Below, piece after piece: positions 1 through 7,275 of a DNA stretch of 34,708 bases. The DNA comes from Gammaproteobacteria bacterium (GTDB taxonomy: Bacteria > Pseudomonadota > Gammaproteobacteria > Steroidobacterales > Woeseiaceae): positions 1-34,708 of the forward strand of contig JAACFG010000013.1 in NCBI GenBank assembly GCA_009937605.1, in the 5' to 3' direction. Position 1 is the stretch's first letter, and each line of letters begins with the position of its first letter. The notes below the pieces were generated by a model. It searched no databases. It saw only the letters and a list, made by a program, of their open reading frames with translations, and was not told the DNA's origin. Made by a program: the position numbers and the translations under genes.

Positions 1-1
1 T

Positions 2-922
2 ATCGAGAGCCTCGCGGCGGTCTTCCTGCGCAACTTCCACCAGGCCTATGTCGCGGCCAAGGCGCAAGGCCTGCCGGAGGGCTACTACTACCCGTTGGTG
101 CATTGCGGCACGTCGTTCGGAAACTACAAGGAAGTCCGCGGCTACCTGATCCATTCGGCCAAGCTGCGCGACCGCGTCAGGACGATCCTGGGCAAGCTCG
201 GCCGCCTCGTTGATGGCAAGTTGCTGATCCCGGAAGAGGTCGTGCACTACTCCGAGTGGGTACACGTGATGCGTGATCGCATCAAGGAACATCAGGTCAT
301 CGACTGCAGCAATATCCGTGCGACCGTGCACCCGGCCTGTCACGTCTACAAGATGGTTCCTGAAGATGCCATCTACGACGACGACATTCTCGAGGGCAAC
401 CGCGTTGCGGTAACGACCGGCATCCTGGAGACGCTGGGCACACAGGTCATCGACTACTCGACCTGGTACGACTGCTGCGGCTTCGGTTTCCGTCACATTA
501 TTTCCGAGCGCGAGTTCACGCGTTCATTTGCCATCGATCGAAAATTGCGAGTGGCCCAGGAAGAGGCGCGCGCCGACATGATGGTCGGCCATGATACGGG
601 CTGCATAACGACGCTCGACAAGAACCAGTGGATTGGCGCGGCTGCGGGCAAGCCTGTTGAATTGCCGGTGTTAGCAGACATCCAGTTTGCGGCCCTGGTT
701 TGCGGCGCACACCCGTACAAAATCGTCCAGTCGCACTGGCACGCATCGCCGACTGAGAAGTTGATGGACAAGCTCGGCATTGACTGGCAGGCGAAAAAAG
801 CAGAGTTCGAGTCCTACCTCAAGGACGTGGAAGCGGGCAAGGGCGAAACCCTTTATGACCCGCGTTTGATGATTACGTCGGGACCTGGTTACAAAGCCGT
901 CGAATCGAAACCCGGTGAATAA
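2..922 (+). CDS. shdrB1: sHdrB1, heterodisulfide-reductase-like subunit B (5' end outside window)
   Basis: The reading frame is open from base 2, so the start lies left of the window; about 306 residues are visible. It is an HdrB-type CCG-domain protein, which in the sHdr complex is expected to handle disulfide or persulfide chemistry in the cytoplasm. The C-terminal CCG domain shows a Cys at 338-340 (ACHVYKM), a Cys pair at 473-478 (YDCCGF) and a Cys at 602-604 (TGCITT). Aligned by eye with the second HdrB at 3644, both CxxC elements are incomplete: the first reads C-G-T-S (Cys at 104-106) and the last keeps only its second Cys. It is followed 27 nt later by hdrA. The order B1-A-H-C2-B2 matches the type I shdr clusters of sulfur oxidisers. 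Calling it B1 rests on position plus this degenerate motif. Confidence 0.88.
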   Translation: MESLAAVFLRNFHQAYVAAKAQGLPEGYYYPLVHCGTSFGNYKEVRGYLIHSAKLRDRVRTILGKLGRLVDGKLLIPEEVVHYSEWVHVMRDRIKEHQVIDCSNIRATVHPACHVYKMVPEDAIYDDDILEGNRVAVTTGILETLGTQVIDYSTWYDCCGFGFRHIISEREFTRSFAIDRKLRVAQEEARADMMVGHDTGCITTLDKNQWIGAAAGKPVELPVLADIQFAALVCGAHPYKIVQSHWHASPTEKLMDKLGIDWQAKKAEFESYLKDVEAGKGETLYDPRLMITSGPGYKAVESKPGE

Positions 923-949
923 GAGCCAAAAAAGATAGGCACGCAAACA

Positions 950-1993
950 ATGAGTAAACCAGTATTGATAGTTGGCGGCGGACCGGCAGGTCTGGCCGCA
1001 GCGCACAGTCTTGCCACCGTAGGCAAGGAATGTGTCCTCGTCGAGAAAGAAGACAGGCTTGGTGGCGCACCGATTCTTTCGGGCTACGCGAAGCTGGTCC
1101 CAACAGGTGAGTGGGCCAAGGATGCCATTGGCGGCATGGTCAAGCGTGTCGAAGACGAGGCCGCGGTGAAGATCGTAACGGGCGCCAAGGTGGACAGCTT
1201 CGATGGCACGCCGGGGAATTTCACCGCGAAATTATCAAACGGCGATTCCGTCGATGCTGAAGCGGTCATCATGTGCAGCGGCTTTACGCATTTCGATTCC
1301 GTGAATAAACCCGAGTGGGGATTCGGCACGTACGAAGACGTTGTTACGACGACGCAGGTCGAGCAGATGATCTCGTCGGGTAATGGTGTGCGTTGTCCGT
1401 CGGATGGTCGCAAACCGAATCGCGTCGCGATTCTGTTGTGCGTAGGTTCGCGTGATCGCCAGATAGGTCGTGAATGGTGCTCGAAGATCTGCTGCACGGT
1501 TTCCTCGAACATCGCCATGGAAATTCGCGAAGAATTGCCTGATTGCCATGTCTACATCTACTACATGGACATCCGGACGTTTGGCCTGTACGAGACGAAG
1601 TACTACTGGAAAAGCCAGGAAGAATTCAAGGTCAAGTACATCAAGGCACGTATTGCCGAAGTGACGTCCGATGGCGAGAAACTCATCGTCAAGGGCGAAG
1701 ACACGCTCGTCAAACGCCCGATCACGATTCCGTTCGACATGGTCGTCCACGCCGTTGGCATGGATCCGAATGTCGAAAACCCGGAAATCGCGGAGACGTT
1801 CGGTATTGATCTCGAAACACACGGTTATATCGATGTCGCGAATCGTTACGGTTCGATAGGAGCGACCTCGCGCCCCGGTGTGTACGTCGCCGGTTCCGCG
1901 ACCGGTCCTGAGACGATCGACGATTCGATCACGCAGGGACACGCTGCCGCAATGGCCGTGCTGTCCGGCACCAAAGAACTGAAGTCGGCGTAG
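950..1993 (+). CDS. shdrA: sHdrA, FAD and [4Fe-4S] subunit of the sulfur-oxidising Hdr-like complex
   Basis: The protein has 347 residues. It opens with a beta strand and a dinucleotide-binding GGGPAG at residues 9-14, the FAD-binding Rossmann fold of HdrA proteins. The iron-sulfur motif is C164, C177, C181 and C182 (CVGSRDR...WCSKICC), as in HdrA. A second nucleotide-fold strand (VVHAVGMDP) sits near 265-273 and a C-terminal FAD element (GVYVAGSATGPETI) near 310-323. It lacks the extra ferredoxin and MvhD-linked domains of methanogen HdrA and is about the size of sHdrA of sulfur oxidisers. In that system it is the proposed electron-handling core that oxidises LbpA-bound sulfur with electrons passing to a still uncertain acceptor. 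The gap to the next gene is 13 nt or less, so this is operonic. Function is inferred from family and context. Confidence 0.92.
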   Translation: MSKPVLIVGGGPAGLAAAHSLATVGKECVLVEKEDRLGGAPILSGYAKLVPTGEWAKDAIGGMVKRVEDEAAVKIVTGAKVDSFDGTPGNFTAKLSNGDSVDAEAVIMCSGFTHFDSVNKPEWGFGTYEDVVTTTQVEQMISSGNGVRCPSDGRKPNRVAILLCVGSRDRQIGREWCSKICCTVSSNIAMEIREELPDCHVYIYYMDIRTFGLYETKYYWKSQEEFKVKYIKARIAEVTSDGEKLIVKGEDTLVKRPITIPFDMVVHAVGMDPNVENPEIAETFGIDLETHGYIDVANRYGSIGATSRPGVYVAGSATGPETIDDSITQGHAAAMAVLSGTKELKSA

Positions 1994-2006
1994 TACCGGC
2001 GTGCTA

Positions 2007-2852
2007 ATGGCCCGCAAATCCGCACTCCAGCCCCATGAGTTCGAGCGACCCGTACTCGACCTGTCTGGTGAGATGTTGCGCGTGGCATTGCAGGTCATGA
2101 TTGCGGGCACTGAAGATCAGGGTGGCGTTGAGCGCTACATCGATGCGGTCAAATTGAAAAGTGCCATGTTCAGACAGGCGCTCGTCGAGAACGATATTGC
2201 TGAACTGGACCTGGAGACATTCAAAGGTCTGTGCACGTTCATGGCGACGGTTCGCCGCCGTGTCAGTGAGTGGCTTAATGAAGATGCATTTGCGGTGATG
2301 CACCCGCGCATCGTCGAGCTGTTTAGCGACGATGACCACATCGAGAACCGGATCGGACGCTTCTGCGACTATTTCCCGAACGACAAGAAGCATCGCTGGG
2401 TGAAAGACCTTGCGACCGAGTTGCTGCACAACGCCGATCCCGAACGGGTGCCGCTAATGAACCGCTGGGTCTGGGACGCCAAGGCGAATACCGGTGTTAT
2501 TCGCGAGATCTGGCATGCCGAAAATGTGGATCACATCAAAATCCCGGTCGGCGATGGCTTTGGCACCTACATCATGCTGCGCGAGGAGTTGAGCCAGTTC
2601 CTGAGCGACAACGGCTTCTTCCGCGACGTCCTATTCTACGTCGATGTGCTCTGCGCCCAGGTGTACGCACAGTATATTTGCGAGCAGGGTGGCAGCTACC
2701 TGCGCGCAGACTTCACGGCACCGGAAGACCCGATGCAACACACACGTCGCCTGCTTGGACTCGATGGAGTGCAACCGGGAGATGGCAGAACCCGCCTCAA
2801 GTCTATCGACGGTGAGGCATTCGTCCTCGAAGACAGCAAGACGCTGAACTAG
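2007..2852 (+). CDS. sHdr cluster conserved protein of unknown function (Hyp / sHdrH)
   Basis: This 281-residue protein lies between hdrA and hdrC2, exactly where type I shdr clusters carry a gene usually called hyp or sHdrH. I recognise no catalytic domain, signal peptide or membrane segment. It is rich in charged helices with scattered Cys (GLCTF, RFCDYF, VLCAQ, YICEQ) that do not form a metal motif. Aromatic-acidic patches such as RWVWDAK and EIWHAENVDHIK stand out. A GTG at 2001 is in frame, but ATG 2007 is preferred because translation there begins MARKSAL; neither has a strong ribosome-binding site, and coupling to the hdrA stop at 1993 is likely. A structural or assembly role in the sHdr complex is a guess from neighbourhood only. 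Confidence 0.8.
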   Translation: MARKSALQPHEFERPVLDLSGEMLRVALQVMIAGTEDQGGVERYIDAVKLKSAMFRQALVENDIAELDLETFKGLCTFMATVRRRVSEWLNEDAFAVMHPRIVELFSDDDHIENRIGRFCDYFPNDKKHRWVKDLATELLHNADPERVPLMNRWVWDAKANTGVIREIWHAENVDHIKIPVGDGFGTYIMLREELSQFLSDNGFFRDVLFYVDVLCAQVYAQYICEQGGSYLRADFTAPEDPMQHTRRLLGLDGVQPGDGRTRLKSIDGEAFVLEDSKTLN

Positions 2853-2864
2853 ACGGAATACCCT

Positions 2865-3632
2865 ATGCCCATTCATGAAAAATCGCTGATTCGCCCCGAA
2901 AATCTGCAAACGCACGATGAATTGATTCTCGACGGTGTGGATGTTTCTGGCCACTGGAGCACCTTCATCGAAACGCGGGTCGTGAAGGACTACAACGAGA
3001 GCCTGGAGGAGGAGATTGCGGCTCTGCCGGGAGGTGAACAGATTCATCGCTGCTGGCAGTGTGGGTCCTGTACCAACTCCTGCACCGTGAATGCTCTCAA
3101 CCCGGACTTCAATCCGCGCTACTGGATCTACCTGATCCGCATGGGCATGGAATCCGAGTTGCTGCGGGACAAGGACATCATATGGCAATGCGTCTCCTGC
3201 AATAAGTGCACCTACGCTTGTCCGCGTGACGTGTTCCCGGAAGGTGTCATGAAGGCGACGTCACACTGGCTTGAGTTGAAAGGTCACACACCGAAATCGC
3301 CGTCGATGCACTTTGACGAAGTCTTCACAGAGCAGATCGTCAAGACCGGCAAGATCGAGGAAAGCCGTACTATTCGGCGTTTCTTCGCACGTACGGGCCA
3401 GGGCCTGATGCAGCCGTGGATGATCGAGATGGTCAAGCGGATGCTCCGCGGCTTGCCCGTCGGTTTGCTGGCGCGCATGGGACTGGCGACATTCGTCGCA
3501 CCGAAGACCAACGACTGGTCGAAAGCCTCTGCAGCGATCCAGGAATACATAGACGAACAACACGAGAAACAGGCGCAGGCGTTGACCCTTGCTGAGCTGG
3601 TTGAAACGGCCAAGCAGGACGTGGCTGCCTGA
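2865..3632 (+). CDS. shdrC2: sHdrC2, two-[4Fe-4S] ferredoxin-like electron-transfer subunit
   Basis: The protein has 255 residues. Two classical cubane motifs are visible: C63-C66-C69-C73 (CWQCGSCTNSC) and C109-C112-C115-C119-Pro (CVSCNKCTYACP). These are the hallmark of HdrC, which passes electrons between HdrA and HdrB. A helical C-terminal part follows, with no transmembrane segment, so the protein is soluble and cytoplasmic. An N-terminal extension of about 60 residues precedes the clusters. It starts 12 nt after the sHdrH stop and is followed 11 nt later by hdrB2 behind a GAGGAA ribosome-binding site. Named C2 because it directly precedes the second HdrB; the matching C1 would be expected upstream of the window edge. 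Confidence 0.92.
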   Translation: MPIHEKSLIRPENLQTHDELILDGVDVSGHWSTFIETRVVKDYNESLEEEIAALPGGEQIHRCWQCGSCTNSCTVNALNPDFNPRYWIYLIRMGMESELLRDKDIIWQCVSCNKCTYACPRDVFPEGVMKATSHWLELKGHTPKSPSMHFDEVFTEQIVKTGKIEESRTIRRFFARTGQGLMQPWMIEMVKRMLRGLPVGLLARMGLATFVAPKTNDWSKASAAIQEYIDEQHEKQAQALTLAELVETAKQDVAA

Positions 3633-3643
3633 CGAGGAATCGG

Positions 3644-4576
3644 ATGACTACGAAAGATAAATACAAGAAGGTCGCTTATTACCCGGGCTGCGCGCTCGAG
3701 GGAACCGGTCATTCTTACAATCGTTCCACGAAGGCTGTGGGCAAGAAGCTGGGTCTTGACCTTGTTGAGGTCAAGAACTGGAATTGCTGCGGTGCGATGG
3801 AAGTCAAGAACATCGATCCGAAGATCCAGACTTACTTGTCGTCTCGTGTCATGTCGACCGCGGCAAACGAAATGGACATGGATGTTGTGATGGCGCCGTG
3901 CAACGGCTGCTACCACAACCTCAAGAAGGCCGAGTATGACCTAAAGAATGACGAGGAGTCCGCTGAGGTCGTGGATCGCCTGTCGAAGAAAGCCGGGCAC
4001 AAAACCTACGAAGCCGGCCAGGTCGAGACGATTCATGCGCTGGACTGGATCAAGGATTCGATCGGCGAGGAAGGTCTGGCGGCGCGCGTCAAGAATTCGC
4101 TGAGCGGTATCAAGGTTGCCAACTACTACGGCTGCATGTACACGCGTCCGCGACATATCTTTCCCGAGAAGGACCAGGGGCCGGGCAGCGAATCGACGTC
4201 CAAGCCGCATTTCATGGATGACCTGTTGGCAGCCGCAGGCGCCGAGAACGTCGATTTTCCATTGAAAACGGCTTGCTGTGGCGGTGCGCACACGCTCTCC
4301 GACAGCGACACGTCCACGAAGCTCGTTCTGAATATTCTCAAGGCTGCGAAACTCTCTGGCGCGGATGTAATCGCAACGGAGTGCCCAACATGCCATTCGG
4401 GCCTGGAGATGCATCAGATTCGCGCAGAGAAGACGCTCGGTGAAAAGGTCGATATCAAGATCCTGTATTTCACGCAGCTACTGGGTATGGCACTTGGCCT
4501 CAGCCCGCGAAAGGTCGGCGTACACGAGAACATCAACGATTCGATAGCGTTCCTCAAGGAAAAAGGCCTCGGATGA
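3644..4576 (+). CDS. shdrB2: sHdrB2, heterodisulfide-reductase-like subunit with two complete CCG domains
   Basis: The protein has 310 residues and two full cysteine-rich CCG domains. Domain 1 has C16, C48-C49 and C86/C89; domain 2 has C164, C211-C212 and C247/C250. In HdrB proteins these bind non-cubane [4Fe-4S] clusters that cleave or form disulfides, and the same chemistry is proposed for the sHdr complex acting on sulfur carried by LbpA. The intact motifs contrast with the degenerate ones in HdrB1 at the left edge, so catalysis may sit here. Its TGA overlaps the next ATG (ATGA at 4573-4576), indicating translational coupling to the unknown 147-aa gene. Confidence 0.93.
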   Translation: MTTKDKYKKVAYYPGCALEGTGHSYNRSTKAVGKKLGLDLVEVKNWNCCGAMEVKNIDPKIQTYLSSRVMSTAANEMDMDVVMAPCNGCYHNLKKAEYDLKNDEESAEVVDRLSKKAGHKTYEAGQVETIHALDWIKDSIGEEGLAARVKNSLSGIKVANYYGCMYTRPRHIFPEKDQGPGSESTSKPHFMDDLLAAAGAENVDFPLKTACCGGAHTLSDSDTSTKLVLNILKAAKLSGADVIATECPTCHSGLEMHQIRAEKTLGEKVDIKILYFTQLLGMALGLSPRKVGVHENINDSIAFLKEKGLG

Positions 4577-5016
4577 GGTCCCTCGCGGAACTCGAAGCCG
4601 TCTTCGACTCACCTCTGCCAACGCCGGATATACAGGCGGCAGCAGAAAACCTGCTGAAGGCCAGCGAGGAAGTACTCGAACACTGGGTCACTGCGCGCGG
4701 GGAAGTACCTACCACCGATACGCGTGAAGGTTTTCGCCTTCTGGCGTTACACAGGCAAGGCGCGAAGGGCGATCCAAGCTTCAATGCCTGCCGGGAAACG
4801 AGCCGCGAGATCGCGTATCACTTCAATCTTGTAACGCTGGAGCCCGAACATTCGGATATTACGGATCGCTTATATATGATGGCTTTGGTATCCAAGCACC
4901 TGTATTTATTTGTAAGCGGGAAACTGGAGGTCGCAGGACTCGGCGAGTTCTGCTGCGCCGCGAAGCCGATTCGCTCGGCAATGGACAACGACTCAACCAC
5001 ACGAGAGGAGGCATAG
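4573..5016 (+). CDS. Unidentified 147-aa protein coupled to hdrB2 and lbpA
   Basis: I do not recognise this protein. It is mainly helical, soluble, without signal peptide or membrane span. Possible ligand or redox residues are H60, C73, H83, H93, H109 and a vicinal C127-C128 pair near the C-terminus. Segments with the most conserved look are FNACRETSREI (about 70-80) and KLEVAGLGEFCC (about 117-128). Its start overlaps the hdrB2 stop by four bases and its stop is two bases before lbpA, so it is translated as part of the sHdr-LbpA unit. A role in sulfur transfer to LbpA, complex assembly or cofactor insertion is possible, but nothing in the sequence proves any of these. Confidence 0.85.
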   Translation: MRSLAELEAVFDSPLPTPDIQAAAENLLKASEEVLEHWVTARGEVPTTDTREGFRLLALHRQGAKGDPSFNACRETSREIAYHFNLVTLEPEHSDITDRLYMMALVSKHLYLFVSGKLEVAGLGEFCCAAKPIRSAMDNDSTTREEA

Positions 5017-5018
5017 GT

Positions 5019-5462
5019 ATGCCATCTGTAAGGGGATGTAACCTTCCTGACGATTTGCTGTATGACGTCGACAACCATATCTGGTTCACAGAGATGGGCG
5101 ACGGCACGGTCAAGATTGGTATGACAACTGTCGCGACTGCGATGGCCGGAAAACTCGTTGCCTACACTCCGAAGAAAGTGGGCCGTAGCGTTCGCGCCGG
5201 TAAGTCTTGCGGCACGCTGGAGTCTGGCAAATGGGTCGGGCCTGCCAAGTCGGCGGCTGGCGGCGAAGTGGTTGCCGTGAACGACGATCTCGTAGCCGAG
5301 CCGAGTATTGCCAACGACGACCCTTACGAAAAGGGCTGGCTCGCCATCCTGAAACCCGACGACTGGGATACGGTGAAAGGTGGCCTGGTTCCTGGCAGCG
5401 ATGTCACGGGGCCGTACGAGGCCAAGATGGACTCTGAAGGTTTCGGCGGTTGCGGCGAGTGA
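5019..5462 (+). CDS. lbpA: LbpA, lipoate-binding GcvH-like sulfur carrier
   Basis: The protein has 147 residues and a GcvH-like lipoyl domain. The lipoylated lysine is expected at K71 in the context LESGKWVGPAKS, where glycine-cleavage H proteins read ESVKA. The N-terminal HIWFTEMGDGTVKIGMT and the central EPSIANDDPYEKGWLAIL are also H-protein-like. LbpA proteins of sHdr clusters carry sulfur intermediates for the sHdr complex instead of serving glycine cleavage; no gcvP, gcvT or gcvA is nearby, which supports that reading. The ribosome-binding site AGAGGAGG (5004-5011) is strong, placing the start at ATG 5019. A Gly-rich tail ending GGCGE carries an extra cysteine. Dedicated lipoate assembly genes (sLpl, LipS1/S2) are not in the visible part. 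Confidence 0.92.
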   Translation: MPSVRGCNLPDDLLYDVDNHIWFTEMGDGTVKIGMTTVATAMAGKLVAYTPKKVGRSVRAGKSCGTLESGKWVGPAKSAAGGEVVAVNDDLVAEPSIANDDPYEKGWLAILKPDDWDTVKGGLVPGSDVTGPYEAKMDSEGFGGCGE

Positions 5463-5464
5463 CT

Positions 5465-5806
5465 ATGACGGTCGTCGATTCGGGGCAGGACATTGAGAAA
5501 CTCGGTGAGTTGCATGATATGGCATCGCACGCGGTCGAGTTGCTCAAAGCCATGGCTAACGAGTGGCGGCTGATGATCCTCTGTCAATTGGCAGAGGGCG
5601 AAAAGACGGTCAGTGAGCTACAGGAAATTCTCGGGCTGAGCCAGTCGGCGCTGTCTCAGCATCTTGCCGTTCTGCGGCGAGAAAAAATTGTTAAGTCCAG
5701 GAAGCAGGCGCAGTCGGTAACGTATTCGTTGGCCGGTGACGAAGCTCCCAAGGTAATGAACACATTACACGAAGTATTCTGCGAGACGCAGGGAGATAAA
5801 AAATGA
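5465..5806 (+). CDS. shdrR: ArsR-family repressor, SqrR/BigR/sHdrR-type sulfane-sulfur sensor
   Basis: The protein has 113 residues and a winged helix-turn-helix of the ArsR type (TVSELQEILGLSQSALSQHL at about 49-68, then the wing KSRKQAQSVTYSL). Two cysteines, C40 in alpha-2 (MILCQL) and C106 near the C-terminus (VFCET), are 66 residues apart. These positions and spacing match the redox pair that forms a persulfide or polysulfide bridge in SqrR, BigR and sHdrR. The arsenic-site CxC motif of ArsR itself is absent. By family it should repress until sulfane sulfur is present. TTG 5450 and GTG 5459 are in frame upstream; ATG 5465 gives the length of related repressors. It sits immediately after lbpA and overlaps the next gene by ATGA. 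Confidence 0.85.
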   Translation: MTVVDSGQDIEKLGELHDMASHAVELLKAMANEWRLMILCQLAEGEKTVSELQEILGLSQSALSQHLAVLRREKIVKSRKQAQSVTYSLAGDEAPKVMNTLHEVFCETQGDKK

Positions 5807-7263
5807 ATAGTAATACAAGAAAGGTCACAGCGGCGCTGCTGGCCACGGGCTTGTTCGCCTTCAGCAGTGCGGCTCTGGCGACCAACGGATATTTCACGCA
5901 CGGTGTGGGAACTGAGTCGAAGGCCATGGGCGGTTCCGGTGTTGGCTCCAGCCAAAATATGGGCGCGATTGGTGTGGCCACCAATCCGGCACTGGCCGTG
6001 TTCTCGGATGAGAAGTGGCAGGTCGGCTTGTCTATCTTCAGCCCGATGCGCTCCTACACAACTACGGGCGGTTTGGGCGGTCAGCAAGGCGCGTTTTCGC
6101 TTAGCAATGGCACCTACGATAGTGCGAACGAAGCGTTCCCGATCCCGTACGTCGGTAAGAACTGGAAATTTGATAATGGCGGTGCACTCTCGCTCGTCTT
6201 CTACGGCCGCGGTGGCATGAACACGGAGTGGGACAGCGGACAGTCGGCCTTCTTCGACCCATTCCCGGGTAATTCCCTAAGCCCGGGTACTATTGAGAGT
6301 CCCGGATTGTACGGCGGCGGCAAAGCCGGCGTCGACCTGATGCAGGCGTTCCTGAACGTCAACTATTCGGGCAAGATTGGTGACAGCTTCGCCTGGGGAC
6401 TCGGTCCGGTCGTGGCCGTGCAGATGTTCGAGGCAACCGGTCTGGCTAACTTCGCTGGCTTTACGGAGACATTCGCCAACGCATTCCCCGGCTACTTCGG
6501 CTCCTGCCTGCAGGCGGGTGCCACCCAGGACGAGTGCCAGATCGCGGCGACGGGCCAGGCGGCGAGTGAGGTGACGAGTCTGACAAACAATAGTAGCGAC
6601 ACGTCCGTTGGCTATGGCGTGTCGGCCGGTGTCTGGTTCGGCAACGACACCGTCAGCTTCGGCCTGGCGTACCAGTCAAAGATGGAAATGGAAGAGTTCG
6701 CGGATTATTCGGACCTGTTCGCCCAGGATGGCGGTTTCGACATTCCTTCGACGCTCAAGGCGGGACTATCGTTCAAGACCAGCGATTCCGTGACCCTGAA
6801 TTTTGACGTAGAGCAGATTGGTTACAGCGATGTCGACTCAGTTGCTAACCCAATCGCGAACCTGCTGACAGGTTGCTACACCGCGAATCCGGCAGTTTCG
6901 CCCGAGTCGAGCGGCTGCCTGGGCGGTGATAACGGTGCCGGCTTTGGCTGGGAAGATATGACCGTCTACAAAGTGGGCGTCGCGGTGCAGTCGAGCGATA
7001 CGAGTACCTGGCGTTTCGGTTACAGCTACGGTGAACAGCCGATCCCGAGCAGCGAAGTACTCTTCAATATCCTTGCGCCAGGTGTCATGGAACAACACAT
7101 CACGCTCGGTTGGACCGGTGTGCGCCCGAACGGCAACATTATGTCCTTCTCATTCATGTACGCGCCTGAGACCACAGTCACGGGGGCCAGCACGTTTGAT
7201 CCGTTCCAGACAATTGAGCTCAAGATGACCCAGCTCGATCTCGAGTTCGCGTATCGATTCTAG
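5803..7263 (+). CDS. FadL/OmpP1/TodX-family outer-membrane transport protein
   Basis: The protein has 486 residues. A cleavable signal peptide ends near ALA-T (about residue 27), followed by the FadL-type N-terminus with repeated small residues and NPA (ATNPALAVF). The body is beta-rich with alternating aromatics, and the last strand ends in FAYRF, an aromatic-terminated OMP insertion signal. Three internal loop cysteine pairs (SCLQAGATQDEC, GCYTAN and SSGCLGG) may form disulfides. Family members move hydrophobic substrates such as fatty acids or aromatics through a lateral opening. Its start overlaps the sHdrR-like repressor stop (ATGA), so it is coupled to the sulfur operon. Import of a hydrophobic sulfur compound or elemental sulfur is my inference; ordinary fatty-acid uptake remains possible. 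Confidence 0.88.
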   Translation: MNSNTRKVTAALLATGLFAFSSAALATNGYFTHGVGTESKAMGGSGVGSSQNMGAIGVATNPALAVFSDEKWQVGLSIFSPMRSYTTTGGLGGQQGAFSLSNGTYDSANEAFPIPYVGKNWKFDNGGALSLVFYGRGGMNTEWDSGQSAFFDPFPGNSLSPGTIESPGLYGGGKAGVDLMQAFLNVNYSGKIGDSFAWGLGPVVAVQMFEATGLANFAGFTETFANAFPGYFGSCLQAGATQDECQIAATGQAASEVTSLTNNSSDTSVGYGVSAGVWFGNDTVSFGLAYQSKMEMEEFADYSDLFAQDGGFDIPSTLKAGLSFKTSDSVTLNFDVEQIGYSDVDSVANPIANLLTGCYTANPAVSPESSGCLGGDNGAGFGWEDMTVYKVGVAVQSSDTSTWRFGYSYGEQPIPSSEVLFNILAPGVMEQHITLGWTGVRPNGNIMSFSFMYAPETTVTGASTFDPFQTIELKMTQLDLEFAYRF

Positions 7264-7275
7264 GAGCAGATGATC

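Noticed and set aside
1525-1540. ATTC...GAAT palindrome inside hdrA as an operator for the ArsR repressor
   Set aside because: The spacing is about five bases, not the eight of SqrR/BigR/sHdrR operators, and it is internal to a gene. No good operator was found in the visible gaps; it is expected upstream of the window.
1235-2110. Open frame of 291 codons on the - strand opposite hdrA
   Set aside because: Overlaps hdrA and sHdrH, which have clear family motifs; low-complexity Arg/Asp composition indicates a shadow.
5019-5462. Glycine-cleavage H protein (GcvH)
   Set aside because: No gcvT, gcvP or gcvA neighbour; the lipoyl motif ESGKWVG and the sHdr context identify LbpA.
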